NCBI GenBank assembly: GCA_005877185.1
Contig: VBPQ01000011.1
Location: 1 to 31,416 of the forward strand
Direction of reading: 5' to 3'
DNA: 31,416 nucleotides
Source: Nitrososphaerota archaeon
GTDB lineage: Archaea > Thermoproteota > Nitrososphaeria > Nitrososphaerales > Gagatemarchaeaceae
Shown here: piece by piece, positions 1-7,320 of the stretch
Layout: each line of letters begins with the position of its first letter
How positions within the stretch are numbered: the first letter of the stretch is position 1
The notes under the pieces: model-generated
The model's database searches: none
What the model saw: only the letters and a program-made list of their open reading frames with translations
Told to the model about the DNA's origin: nothing
Program-made: the position numbers and the translations under genes

Positions 1-399
1 ATCCCGCTCAAGGGGCTGGGTGATGACCTTGGCGTAAAAGTCATAGAAATCGCTTGCGGCATCCTCAAGACTGAACAGGATCCTCTGATGCCGAATTCTG
101 GCTTCCCCGTCAAGCTGTGCCATCTTACCCAAGTCGATTTTCCCGTGTGCATAGATGGGCAAAATCAGACGAAGAAGGTAGAGGTACGCTGGCGGATACT
201 CAGGATGGTCTCGCCAAGCGAGGAAGTGGCTCTGGAAGAATTCGTCGGTCGCTCCCCTCTCATCCAAATCTATCAGTATCTGTTGAGCCTCTTTCCACGA
301 GTAATCCCGGTCTCCCATGATTCTCTTTTCCTTGAGGTGAGCGCGCAGCCAGAAATCGTACGCTGGATTGTATTCTTTGATGAGAATGTATCTCTTCAT
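1..399 (-). CDS. Unrecognised protein, 3' end cut by the window edge
   Basis: An open minus-strand frame starts with ATG at 399 and is still open at base 1, giving at least 133 residues beginning MKRYILIKEY. The visible part is soluble and mixed in charge, rich in aromatic residues, with no signal peptide or membrane segment. I do not recognise the family. Its ATG overlaps the stop of the gene before it (ATGA at 396-399), so it is probably translationally coupled to, and in one operon with, the large membrane-anchored protein at 396-2617. Plus-strand frames here look like shadows. The function is unknown. Confidence 0.7.
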   Translation of the reverse strand, partial: MKRYILIKEYNPAYDFWLRAHLKEKRIMGDRDYSWKEAQQILIDLDERGATDEFFQSHFLAWRDHPEYPPAYLYLLRLILPIYAHGKIDLGKMAQLDGEARIRHQRILFSLEDAASDFYDFYAKVITQPLERD

Positions 400-1508
400 C
401 GTTTTGGCACCTCCAGAATAATGCTTTTCACAGTTCCATCGGTGTCAACATACGACAGCATAGCATATCCTCGTATCATCTTATCTTGGTTTTCGTAGTC
501 TTGTTGCAGTTTGCCAGTGAGGTCGACTAAAGCGTTCTGAATCGCCGTCTTAAACTGATCTGCCGGCAATCTCTGGATCAGAAACCTAGCCTGTATCGCA
601 ACTGTTCCGTCCCGCGTATAGAGATCCCTTCCGCCTTTGGAAGGCTCCACCAGAATCAAATCCTTCAGGCCCAGCTTGCTCGTTCCCTCCACGTATGCTA
701 TCTCAGCGCCGAGTCTGCCTGTATCGTAGGTGTTGCCATTCTTGAGCATCGTCTTTTCCAAGTTCCTCACAAATTCAATATCGTCGATCGCGTAGGCGGC
801 CGAGTACCGGCCTGAGACGACGCCTAGATAAGGTCCGGAATACGTGTGTGCCTCGCCCAGCGTATACATTGCTTCGGAGGGCGGATGAATGTAGATAGTC
901 GCGACACTCTTCTCCGGGCCATAAATAACCGAGAGCCTATAGCCGTCGTACGACACCAAGAAGACGCTCTTGAATTTGTCCCCCATCGGGAATTGAAGGG
1001 TGGGGGTATCGAAAGCGTCGTGACGGATTCTGAATTCCTCGGTATTCCCCATGAAGTCCGTCATGCTGAACTGCATGTAGACACCGCCCTGCTGAGTGCT
1101 TAGCCCTGGGTATCTCTCGACATTTCCTCCAAAGATGAATTCTTTGACGTCAGCTAGAGAATGGTCTTGAGCTATCTTCATCGTGAAGACATTACCCAAT
1201 AGGCTAAATTGATTAATTGTCTCTCGGTCAGCAGACCATTTCATCATAGCCGGATTGGTGAGCTCGAAGCTTCGGAGCCCTCTGACAAACGCCTCGACCG
1301 GCACGATCTCGATGGAAATAGGGATAACCTCCCCTGGCTTAACTTGCTCTTCTGGTAAGGTTGGCTCAAACGATTTGCCTCCTTCGTAGATGTTGTAGCT
1401 ATTGAATAGGTCGCTTCCTCTATGTACGGTGATTTTCATAGCGTTGACAGAGCCTGTCCGAAACCCGGGGACAATCTTCTCCAACAATGATGCGGTGATG
1501 GCATTCAC
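396..1508 (-). CDS. C-terminal part of a split membrane-anchored protein, function unknown
   Basis: This 370-codon frame begins at a GTG (1508), but the same frame stays open and protein-like upstream to about 1682. There it reads TPDEIKGKVAEVAKVAEES and fits directly onto the end of the 1637-2617 frame. I therefore take it as the C-terminal part of one protein of about 740 residues, not a separate gene. It has no membrane helix and looks like a beta-rich soluble domain (many V/I/Y strands, e.g. around residues 150-220) followed by a charged helical end. I recognise no family. The stop overlaps the start of the next gene by ATGA. The sequence here looks more AT-rich than the N-terminal part. 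Confidence 0.65.
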   Translation of the reverse strand: MNAITASLLEKIVPGFRTGSVNAMKITVHRGSDLFNSYNIYEGGKSFEPTLPEEQVKPGEVIPISIEIVPVEAFVRGLRSFELTNPAMMKWSADRETINQFSLLGNVFTMKIAQDHSLADVKEFIFGGNVERYPGLSTQQGGVYMQFSMTDFMGNTEEFRIRHDAFDTPTLQFPMGDKFKSVFLVSYDGYRLSVIYGPEKSVATIYIHPPSEAMYTLGEAHTYSGPYLGVVSGRYSAAYAIDDIEFVRNLEKTMLKNGNTYDTGRLGAEIAYVEGTSKLGLKDLILVEPSKGGRDLYTRDGTVAIQARFLIQRLPADQFKTAIQNALVDLTGKLQQDYENQDKMIRGYAMLSYVDTDGTVKSIILEVPKR

Positions 1509-1636
1509 AAGCGTCCCTTCAGAATGGAGAAATGGTTGGAGGTTCTTGCCAATTTTGACTCGTATCGCCCCCTCGCAATCATAACTGATTTTGTCTGCGG
1601 CTTCGGCAGAGCTTCCGACATCGTTCGATTCTTCGG

Positions 1637-2617
1637 CTACCTTGGCAACTTCGGCAACCTTTCCCTTGATCTCGTCTGGGGTAAGTCCTTGTCCTTGAGT
1701 ACCTGCACCATCGCGTCAATTCTGTCGGCCGTGAGGCCCGACGCGTCTTTGAACGTCTCCGGAAATCTGGAAGCCAGCTTCTCAAGAACCATCGCGGCTC
1801 CGTATGCAACACTTGGTGAGGTCGTCCCGATGTCCTTCAGGTAGGCCTTGATCTTGGGCCAGGCCTCGAGGAGGTTCAGTCTCGAGAGCATCCCCTCGAA
1901 CTTGTCTGTGAAGCCTCCGTGCCCCGCGGTGACTATCACGATGCCGGTTATCGCGAGAGCCCTTCCGAAGAACTGAGCCCTTACCTCCTCTGGGTAGCTT
2001 GAGTTGAAGGCGAGAGAGTAGAGCTTGTAGATCTGGCCCGGGAAGGTGGTCGCGGCCGACTCTGTCACGCTTCCTGTGCTGAGGTACTGCCTCAGCGCGG
2101 AGAGCCCGTTGTACGAGGCGAAGTCCACCCCCGCTGCGGAGAGGCCCGCGACGAAGGAAGTGAAGTTCTTCATCACCCTCGCCGCGGCAGCTGCGTTTTC
2201 GGCGCCGATGACCTGCGCATCCAGCTTTGCGAAGAAGTTCGCGAGGTACAGCGGAAGACTCTGCGAGAGCCACGGAGGTGGGTTGTCCATGTTCTCGGAG
2301 AAGAGGTCGTTCCACTGCTTGCTCGACTGCATGAGGCCGAAGATCGTGTCGTGCACCAAGAAGGTGGTTGTCCTCCCCGACTCGGCCAGGACAGTGCTCC
2401 AGAAGCCGGGGTCGCGCAGCTGGGAGTTGGTGCTGGTGTCGTTGAAAGAGAGCTGTGCGAGTCCCGCGAGGGACATGTCGTCCGGAGTGTTCGCTGACGA
2501 GGACCCATTCCTGTACTGGAGGAAAGTGAAGTACCACGTACTGAGGAGGAGATACATTATGAAGAAGAGTACGAGCATCTTGACTGCCGTTTCAACGAGC
2601 GACTCGCCGTTTCTCAT
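1637..2617 (-). CDS. N-terminal part of a split membrane-anchored protein
   Basis: The frame starts at ATG 2617 with a short cytoplasmic N-terminus and one strong membrane helix (about residues 13-32, MLVLFFIMYLLLSTWYFTFL), then an Ala-rich, mostly helical domain to about residue 312. A second hydrophobic stretch lies near residues 227-240. The last 14 codons (after KDKDL) are out of character; switching frame by one base at about 1682 gives DLTPDEIKGK and continues into the 396-1508 frame. A TATA-like TTAATAG about 24 bases upstream suggests a leaderless transcript. The family is not recognised. The split may be a real frameshift, a recoding site or a one-base sequence error. Confidence 0.7.
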   Translation of the reverse strand: MRNGESLVETAVKMLVLFFIMYLLLSTWYFTFLQYRNGSSSANTPDDMSLAGLAQLSFNDTSTNSQLRDPGFWSTVLAESGRTTTFLVHDTIFGLMQSSKQWNDLFSENMDNPPPWLSQSLPLYLANFFAKLDAQVIGAENAAAAARVMKNFTSFVAGLSAAGVDFASYNGLSALRQYLSTGSVTESAATTFPGQIYKLYSLAFNSSYPEEVRAQFFGRALAITGIVIVTAGHGGFTDKFEGMLSRLNLLEAWPKIKAYLKDIGTTSPSVAYGAAMVLEKLASRFPETFKDASGLTADRIDAMVQVLKDKDLPQTRSRERLPKLPR

Positions 2618-2635
2618 CAGAGATAGAATGCAGCG

Positions 2636-2645
2636 GGACTATTAA
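2636..2645 (-). promoter_or_regulatory. TATA-like box for the split membrane protein operon
   Basis: On the minus strand the bases read GGTTAATAGT, centred about 24 bases before the ATG at 2617. This is the spacing expected for an archaeal TATA box driving a leaderless mRNA. No Shine-Dalgarno sequence precedes the ATG, which agrees with that. Confidence 0.45.
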
Positions 2646-2709
2646 CCGCCAATGCAGTACGTGAGAAACACATGACCCGCATCAAGCGGCCGGCAAACTA
2701 TTGCTAAAG

Positions 2710-2824
2710 CGCAGGGGGTGGGATTCGAACCCACGACCCCGTTTCCGGAGACAGGCTGACGCGCCTCATCGGACTCCAGGCTTACGTTGTAGAACTGCGC
2801 CCTACCGAGCTAGGCGACCCCTGC
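2710..2824 (-). tRNA. tRNA with an intron in the anticodon region, isotype unresolved
   Basis: On the minus strand a 7-base acceptor strand GCAGGGG (2824-2818) pairs perfectly with CCCCTGC (2717-2711). A D-arm GCCTAGCTCGGTAGGGC and a perfect T-arm GTGGGTTCGAATCCCAC are present. Between the D-arm and T-arm there are about 64 bases instead of about 23, so an intron of roughly 40 bases is inferred. CCA is not encoded; the base after the acceptor is G. I could not fix the splice sites: the best anticodon stem (CAGTT with AACGG) has one mismatch and the usual 37/38 insertion gives no sensible anticodon. A TATA-like box lies about 27 bases upstream. Confidence 0.85.
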
Positions 2825-2844
2825 AGCGGAGCGGGATTCACAAA

Positions 2845-2856
2845 GTAATCTTAAGC
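2845..2856 (-). promoter_or_regulatory. TATA-like box for the tRNA gene
   Basis: The minus strand reads GCTTAAGATTAC, centred about 27 bases before the tRNA 5' end at 2824. It sits between the end of the membrane protein gene (2878) and the tRNA, so the tRNA probably has its own promoter. Confidence 0.45.
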
Positions 2857-2877
2857 TTGCTGGATACTCCAACGATG

Positions 2878-3315
2878 TCACTCAAGGCTGAGGTACAGAA
2901 AGAGGGTGTAAGCGAAGATTGTGAAGATGTCGGCGAGGGGAAGGAAGGGTCCGACTCCTACGGGTCCCACCAGACCAAGCAGGAGCGGGTTTTGAAGCAA
3001 GGAGTGAATCAACAGGGCGTAGAGGACTATTACAAGTCCGAAGGCGAAGTTAGCCTTGGTCTGGATGAAGATTCTCACGTAGACGACAGACAAGGCGATG
3101 AGTAACGCAACCTCTATCGTTGACAGGATTACATGGAATTGCAGTATCGGCTGTTCGTTAAAGGGCCCGAATCCGAACCGTTTGAATGGCTCGACGGCCG
3201 GGATGAAGAGCGAAAGCACGCCACCGAGGGCTGTGCCTAAGAGAAGGACAATGGGAACCCAAAGTTTAGAGATTCGCGTTCTTTTTTGCTCAGTCGGCGT
3301 CGTTTGAGAATTCAC
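2878..3315 (-). CDS. Small four-helix membrane protein
   Basis: A 145-residue protein with a charged N-terminus (MNSQTTPTEQKRTRISK) and four clear hydrophobic segments at about residues 19-39, 60-81, 89-110 and 122-143. I do not recognise a named family. Its ATG (3315) overlaps the stop of the winged-helix regulator gene by four bases (ATGA, 3312-3315), so the two are translated as a pair. A cytosolic HTH protein coupled to a small integral membrane protein recurs in archaea, and the membrane partner may sequester or tune the regulator. That role is inference. Confidence 0.75.
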   Translation of the reverse strand: MNSQTTPTEQKRTRISKLWVPIVLLLGTALGGVLSLFIPAVEPFKRFGFGPFNEQPILQFHVILSTIEVALLIALSVVYVRIFIQTKANFAFGLVIVLYALLIHSLLQNPLLLGLVGPVGVGPFLPLADIFTIFAYTLFLYLSLE

Positions 3316-3746
3316 CTCATGCTCCCTCCGCGCTTTTTTTCAAGGATTGCCTCGAGGCGTGCCCAGTGCGATTCCATCGCATCGGAGAGAAAGTAGACTT
3401 TCCCGTATGTCTCGCCCTCCGCGATAATCAGTCTGTTCCTCTCTAAAACTTTCAAGTGATGGCGGACAGTTGTGTAGTCGACGCGAAGGTGCTGGGAGAG
3501 TTGTTGAGCATTTCTGGGCTGTTCCTTAATCGCTGATAGGACCTGGGCCCTGGTTCCAGCCCCGACACTTCCGGCGAATAGCCACCACAGGAGCCGCTCG
3601 AAGGCGTCCAAGTGAGACGGGACGCCGTAATTTGAGTGCAATAACGATATCGATGGGGAAAGGGAGATAACCGATGTTGAGTAGGCAGAAACCTCCGAAT
3701 CTCCAACAGAGTATTCTCGTCTCGCCCTCCACACCTCCCTCTCCAA
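3312..3746 (-). CDS. Winged helix-turn-helix transcriptional regulator (ArsR-like)
   Basis: A 144-residue frame with a winged-helix domain at about residues 60-130. GAGTRAQVLSAIKEQPRNAQ, then LSQHLRVDYTTVRHHLKVLE (recognition helix) and a wing at NRLIIAEGETYGKVYFLSD, match the ArsR/MarR-like DNA-binding fold of many archaeal regulators. No metal-binding Cys cluster is visible. The start is uncertain: TTG 3746 opens the frame, while a GTG at 3734 fits better with a TATA-like GAATAATAA at 3761-3769. The first 50 or so residues are not conserved-looking. It is translationally coupled to the downstream membrane protein and probably controls its own operon. Confidence 0.75.
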   Translation of the reverse strand: MEREVWRARREYSVGDSEVSAYSTSVISLSPSISLLHSNYGVPSHLDAFERLLWWLFAGSVGAGTRAQVLSAIKEQPRNAQQLSQHLRVDYTTVRHHLKVLERNRLIIAEGETYGKVYFLSDAMESHWARLEAILEKKRGGSMR

Positions 3747-4127
3747 GGCTCACACGGAGATTATTATTCAATCTCCCAGATGATTCCTGAATTCTTAGAG
3801 AATCTTTCTAGGATACCCCCTCGGATTCATTCGTGGACTGAAGAAGTCTGATTCGAAGGGGCGTCGGCAACTCATCAGCCTACTTAGTGCTGGGCCGTTG
3901 AGGAGTCTAAATCGCAAGCCTCAGGGTCGGGAGTCGTTTTCCTCGACGCGATGAGCCTCAGAAGGCTCCTTCCACACCAGATGGCAACTGCCGGAATCGA
4001 GGCATTGCGGCGCGCAGTTAGTCAGCAGAGTCCAGCGTGCTGAAGTGCGTTACAAGAACTCATCGGCGAACTCGAACTAGCGATAAAGGCTTAAGAAAGT
4101 CCATAGTGTACCTCGTGACTTCGTGAT
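3747..4127. other. Intergenic region between divergent genes
   Basis: These 381 bases separate the regulator (minus) from the secreted protein (plus). I see no convincing ORF. Visible items are AT-rich promoter-like sequences at both ends (3761-3769 minus; about 4087-4096 plus) and a small GAGCC-6 bases-GGCTC inverted repeat near 3954-3969. No RNA gene could be recognised. Confidence 0.5.
4087..4096 (+). promoter_or_regulatory. TATA-like box for the secreted propeller gene
   Basis: AGGCTTAAGAAAG lies about 35 bases before the ATG at 4128. This would give a transcript with a leader of roughly 10 bases. The assignment rests only on base composition and spacing. Confidence 0.35.
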
Positions 4128-5201
4128 ATGACGAAGCGGGTTCCCCGGTGGATCGCGACCGTCATCCTCGGATCAATCCTTCTTTCGCAACCCGCTTTCG
4201 CCGTATCGGTAACGGAGGTGTTACTTCCTAACTGTACCGGTGCGGTAACGGGGTTCTTCTATGACGCTCCGAGCTTGACGGCATGGGCGCCGTGTTATGA
4301 CACCGGGTTCCTCGACAGCGTTAATTTCGGTACAGTTCCACCCACGATCAACAGCTACGACCTCTCAGCCATTGTCGGAAAATTCAACATCATTAGCGCG
4401 TCGGGCGACGCCAACAACATCTACCTTTCCGGCAGAAGTTCTGGCCAAATCTTCTCTGTATCAAAGTCCCTTCCTACTATCGCAACCGTTCTCACCTCGG
4501 GGCTTTCGGTTCCCTGGTTTACAGCAATGCTCGGTGGATTTCTCTACGTGGCTTACAACGGAGGCGTCGCCAAGATCGACCCGGTCACCGGATTGACGAC
4601 CCTGATTAACACGGGTCACGAGATGGTAGGGATAGCAACCGACGGCGTCGGTGACCTCGTCGCCACGGCTCCAGAGACAAACACTCCCAACGGGGTCGGG
4701 CTTCTCTATGAGATAGATCCTACGGCCAACACAGCGACTATGAGGGTCTCCGGAATGACTTCGCCTGTCGGTGTCTTCGAGGACTCGGCTTTTGTCTACG
4801 TAGCCGAGAACAACAACAATCCAGGTGTCAATAGCGGCAAGTCAAACGTCTATAAAATTCCGAGAAGCACCTGGACAATTACCGGCTCGACCACTGGATC
4901 GTTGACACCTCCCGCAGTTGGATACTCGATAATCGTGGTTGGGACCACGGTCGCCGTGTCAAGTATCGGTGATGGTAATATCTACACATTCGATCAACTT
5001 ACCATGAACCCTACGGCCACGATCCTGTGTCCGATAGTCGAAGATGTTGGGTTGGGCCCGCAGTGCAGACCACTCTACACATTGGGGACCGATGGCGTTA
5101 ACCTCTTTGTTGGCTTCCAAGGTTCCAATGGAATAGGCAAGCTGGCAAACTGGCAACCTACTAACAACGGACGCCACTGTGGAAAAATTCCATGTTCATA
5201 G
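4128..5201 (+). CDS. Secreted beta-propeller-like protein
   Basis: A 357-residue protein with a classical Sec signal peptide: a basic start (MTKRVPRW), a hydrophobic core at about residues 8-22 and an AFA cleavage site near residue 25. The mature part is a run of repeated beta-strand blades with the pattern hydrophobic-strand, G/D turn, strand (e.g. NNIYLSG, GFLYVAYNGGVAKIDP, DLVATAPETN, AFVYVAEN, VAVSSIGDGNIYTFD, NLFVGF). This resembles NHL/SMP-30/Vgb-type propellers. Pairs of cysteines near the N- and C-terminus could form disulfides closing the ring. No catalytic motif or anchor is seen. It stands alone, so ligand and role are unknown. Confidence 0.7.
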   Translation: MTKRVPRWIATVILGSILLSQPAFAVSVTEVLLPNCTGAVTGFFYDAPSLTAWAPCYDTGFLDSVNFGTVPPTINSYDLSAIVGKFNIISASGDANNIYLSGRSSGQIFSVSKSLPTIATVLTSGLSVPWFTAMLGGFLYVAYNGGVAKIDPVTGLTTLINTGHEMVGIATDGVGDLVATAPETNTPNGVGLLYEIDPTANTATMRVSGMTSPVGVFEDSAFVYVAENNNNPGVNSGKSNVYKIPRSTWTITGSTTGSLTPPAVGYSIIVVGTTVAVSSIGDGNIYTFDQLTMNPTATILCPIVEDVGLGPQCRPLYTLGTDGVNLFVGFQGSNGIGKLANWQPTNNGRHCGKIPCS

Positions 5202-5412
5202 AATTCATCGCCAGAAGTATCCATGGCATAGATCGCTCCTCATAGAGCGACGGGCTCAGGGCTAACTTGGAGACCCGGATGAGCCATTTCTTGAACGGCA
5301 GTTCGGCTCTCCAGCCAATACCCCGTGGCATCTGGGCTACCCCTAAGCCTCTCTCGAATCTCATTCTGCATCCCTATCAAAGAGAAGGATCTCGGCCGGG
5401 ACAAACCGCAAG

Positions 5413-5436
5413 AGGAAGACATCTACTCGTCTTCCT
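5413..5436. repeat. Perfect 8-base inverted repeat with 8-base spacer
   Basis: AGGAAGAC (5413-5420) and GTCTTCCT (5429-5436) are exact reverse complements separated by ATCTACTC. The repeat lies about 22 bases upstream of a TATA-like sequence. The 16-base centre-to-centre spacing suits an operator bound by a dimeric regulator. It could instead be an RNA hairpin, but no T-tract follows, so it is not an obvious terminator. Confidence 0.55.
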
Positions 5437-5456
5437 AGCCAAGAGAAATGCGCGGA

Positions 5457-5466
5457 GGTTTAAATC
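5457..5466 (+). promoter_or_regulatory. TATA-like box upstream of a small ORF
   Basis: GGTTTAAATC is centred about 28 bases before the ATG at 5490, the expected distance for a leaderless archaeal transcript starting at or just before that ATG. Confidence 0.5.
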
Positions 5467-5489
5467 GTCCTTTCAAAGGTCAGAGCGAC

Positions 5490-5624
5490 ATGTTCCTCCG
5501 CAGAATTACAGACCCCTCCCCATGCGAGTTCTTCATCCAAAACTCCCTGGCATTTGAGGGGCCTTCCCTCGATTCGCCGGAAGTAACTGTCGAGGCGCGC
5601 CCCAGGGGCAATAGGAAGGGGTGA
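5490..5624 (+). CDS. Possible 44-residue small protein
   Basis: An ATG at 5490 opens a 44-codon frame (MFLRRITDPSPCEFFIQNSL...) ending with TGA at 5622-5624. It lies at the right distance from a TATA-like box for leaderless expression. Its stop overlaps a GTG (5621-5623) that opens an 18-codon frame, MKSRLKCFIDNLETRGKR, ending at 5677. That second frame ends inside the Shine-Dalgarno sequence of the solute-binding-fold gene. No homology is recognised. The chain of overlapping short frames suggests either a small protein with a leader peptide or the decayed start of the following gene. Confidence 0.35.
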   Translation: MFLRRITDPSPCEFFIQNSLAFEGPSLDSPEVTVEARPRGNRKG

Positions 5625-5684
5625 AGAGCAGGCTGAAGTGCTTTATCGACAATCTCGAGACGCGAGGGAAGAGGTGATTCGTAA

Positions 5685-6644
5685 ACGAAGAAGATCGAAA
5701 GAGTCGTAGTCTACGGATCCGTGGGCCTCCGCCCTGGGTTGTCGGAGCTCTTCTGGGCCTTCAGGAAGAGACACAAGCTCGAGGAGTTCCCCGTCTATCT
5801 CGATGACCATCCCTTTCAGATCCGCGAGCGAATAAGAAGGGAGAGAGAGAACGGGATGAGAACCGCGGACGTCGTTCTCGTCCCACATTACATGGCGCAA
5901 TGGTTGAGCGAGGAAGGAATCCTCGCTCGTTACCGTCCAGCCGAGGTTGACGCATACCCCAAGAAGTTCCGGGACGGAGGTCAGCGTTGGTCCGCGGTCG
6001 GGGTCACCTTCATGAGCATGGCCTATGATGCGAGGCGACTTCTGTCGAAGGATGTTCCCAAGAACCTCGACGACCTCTCCTCCGAGAAGATGAGAGGCAA
6101 ACTCGGAATGCAATCCCTCACGGCGAGCAAGGCAGGCAACCTCGGGGCCCATTACATCGCTTCTCTGAAGAGAGAGGTAGGAAGCAAGAAGTGGATGAAC
6201 CTCTTGGAGAGCTTGGCGGGCGCAAACCGGCCGAGGACCTACGACTGCATCGACCATCTCATGCAGGGGTTGTTGGACGGAGTTGTTCGAATTGGCTTGA
6301 CGGTCTATTCTCTCGCATACTTCAGGGAGAAGACGAGTGGCTCGCCTGTCTCGCTCTTGAGGATGAAGGAGGCTCCTCCAATGCTCACCTTCACTTCCGC
6401 CGGACTGGTAGGCGGTGCCGAAGGAAATCGGTCAGCAAAGACATTCCTGGACTTCCTCCTGAGCAGCGAGGCTCAGAGGATGATCGGAAAGATAGCCGGT
6501 ATAGCGCCCTCTAGGCCCGGAGTTGGCGCCGCCTATCCATTCGAGGTGAAGTATGCTTCCGGAAGTGCCTTTCACCCTGACCCCTCGGACCTCGAGGAAC
6601 TTCCGGCGGCCTTGTCCATCTTCAAAAGGTTGCATCTGCCGTAG
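5685..6644 (+). CDS. Solute-binding-protein-fold protein (Fe3+/family 1 SBP-like), no signal peptide
   Basis: The protein has the type-II periplasmic binding fold: strand 1 with ERVVVYGSVGL, ADVVLVPHYMAQWL, then YPKKFRDGGQRWSAVGVTFMSMAYD, NLDDLSSEKMRGKLGM and the late FLDFLLSSEAQ helix, as in FbpA-like proteins. Strand 1 lies upstream of the first ordinary start (GTG 5721), and TAA at 5682 closes the frame just above it. I place the start at ACG 5685, 6 bases after a near-perfect Shine-Dalgarno sequence GAGGTGAT (5671-5678), giving 319 residues. No signal peptide or lipobox exists and no permease or ATPase gene is nearby. It may be a cytosolic binder or enzyme rather than a transport component. 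The start is inference; the fold call is firm. Confidence 0.7.
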   Translation, partial: TKKIERVVVYGSVGLRPGLSELFWAFRKRHKLEEFPVYLDDHPFQIRERIRRERENGMRTADVVLVPHYMAQWLSEEGILARYRPAEVDAYPKKFRDGGQRWSAVGVTFMSMAYDARRLLSKDVPKNLDDLSSEKMRGKLGMQSLTASKAGNLGAHYIASLKREVGSKKWMNLLESLAGANRPRTYDCIDHLMQGLLDGVVRIGLTVYSLAYFREKTSGSPVSLLRMKEAPPMLTFTSAGLVGGAEGNRSAKTFLDFLLSSEAQRMIGKIAGIAPSRPGVGAAYPFEVKYASGSAFHPDPSDLEELPAALSIFKRLHLP

Positions 6645-6788
6645 TAATTTTCGACTCTCCCGGCTCGCAGGTTGTAGCGTAATCTCCATATCCGCTTTAT
6701 TTCTCCTGCACGGTCCCGGCCAATGCATCCTTGGGTGTTAACACGATAATAGTCTCGTCGCAGAATGATGTTACGACCTACTCTGCTC
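6645..6788. other. Intergenic region left of the insertion sequence
   Basis: No gene is visible. It contains an AT-rich GCTTTATTTC (about 6692-6701) that might be promoter-like, and it ends with the left copy of the 7-base target duplication TCTGCTC (6782-6788). Confidence 0.4.
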
Positions 6789-6801
6789 GGGCTTTGGCAC
6801 G

Positions 6802-7320
6802 CTACCCGAACCTGGCAGGAAGTCTGGCGACTATTGACAGGTTGTAGGTCAAGACCTTCAGCCTGAGCTCATTCTTCTGTCCCTTTCTCTTCCTGGAGTA
6901 GAGCGTGTGGTCGAACCTCCTCTTGACCGTAGACACCGCTGTCTCGGCGAGGCTTCTCCTGTGGTACCTCTTCTTGTAGAGCTTCCTGCTCCTCCGCCAC
7001 ATCACCAGCATCTCCCTCCAGGCCTTCGAACCCTGGGCTCTGATCCTGACGACGTTCCTCTTGATCGAGATGTACGGTCTACCGCCGTGCTTTGCGATGA
7101 GGTCGCATATCTTCCGCGACAGGTACGCCTTGTCGGCGCACAGTCTCCCGAGGCTGCCGATGAACTTCAGTAGCTCCTCCACCTGCCTCGAGTCTGCCCT
7201 GAATGGTGACGTGACCTTGAAGGAGAGGATCAACAGGCTCTTGCAGTCAACTATGAAGTGGAGCTTGAGGAAGTCTTTCCTCCTCTTCCTTCTTCCGTGT
7301 GCTATGCTGAGCCATCTCAC
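6802..7320 (-). CDS. Transposase, C-terminal frame (catalytic DDE core)
   Basis: This 172-codon frame carries most of the RNase H-like catalytic core: the second Asp in RLCADKAYLSRK and the Glu in RRSLAETAVSTVKRRF. The first Asp (CAIDSTGFS) lies in the same frame but upstream of the GTG at 7320, so this frame alone cannot make an active enzyme. Fused to the upstream frame by a -1 shift at the A6 run (7380-7385 on the plus strand) it gives one protein of about 333 residues. The Lys/Arg-rich part near residues 80-120 probably binds DNA. Confidence 0.85.
   Translation of the reverse strand: MRWLSIAHGRRKRRKDFLKLHFIVDCKSLLILSFKVTSPFRADSRQVEELLKFIGSLGRLCADKAYLSRKICDLIAKHGGRPYISIKRNVVRIRAQGSKAWREMLVMWRRSRKLYKKRYHRRSLAETAVSTVKRRFDHTLYSRKRKGQKNELRLKVLTYNLSIVARLPARFG

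Larger units (their letters stand above)
5202..5489. other. Intergenic region with a hairpin and a promoter
   Basis: About 290 bases after the propeller gene carry no ORF I can support. The region ends with a perfect 8-base inverted repeat (5413-5436) and a TATA-like sequence (5459-5465), listed separately. Confidence 0.5.

Noticed and set aside
2046..2645. 199-codon plus-strand frame
   Set aside because: It is antisense to the membrane-anchored protein at 1637-2617, which has a clear N-terminal helix and a properly placed promoter.
5267..5557. 96-codon plus-strand frame over the hairpin and promoter
   Set aside because: It spans the inverted repeat and TATA box, has no Shine-Dalgarno, and its Arg/Pro-rich product has no visible fold.
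6781..6788. 8-base target duplication CTCTGCTC
   Set aside because: An 8-base repeat would shorten the right inverted repeat by one base and misalign the ends; a 7-base duplication with two perfect 12-base inverted repeats is the better fit.
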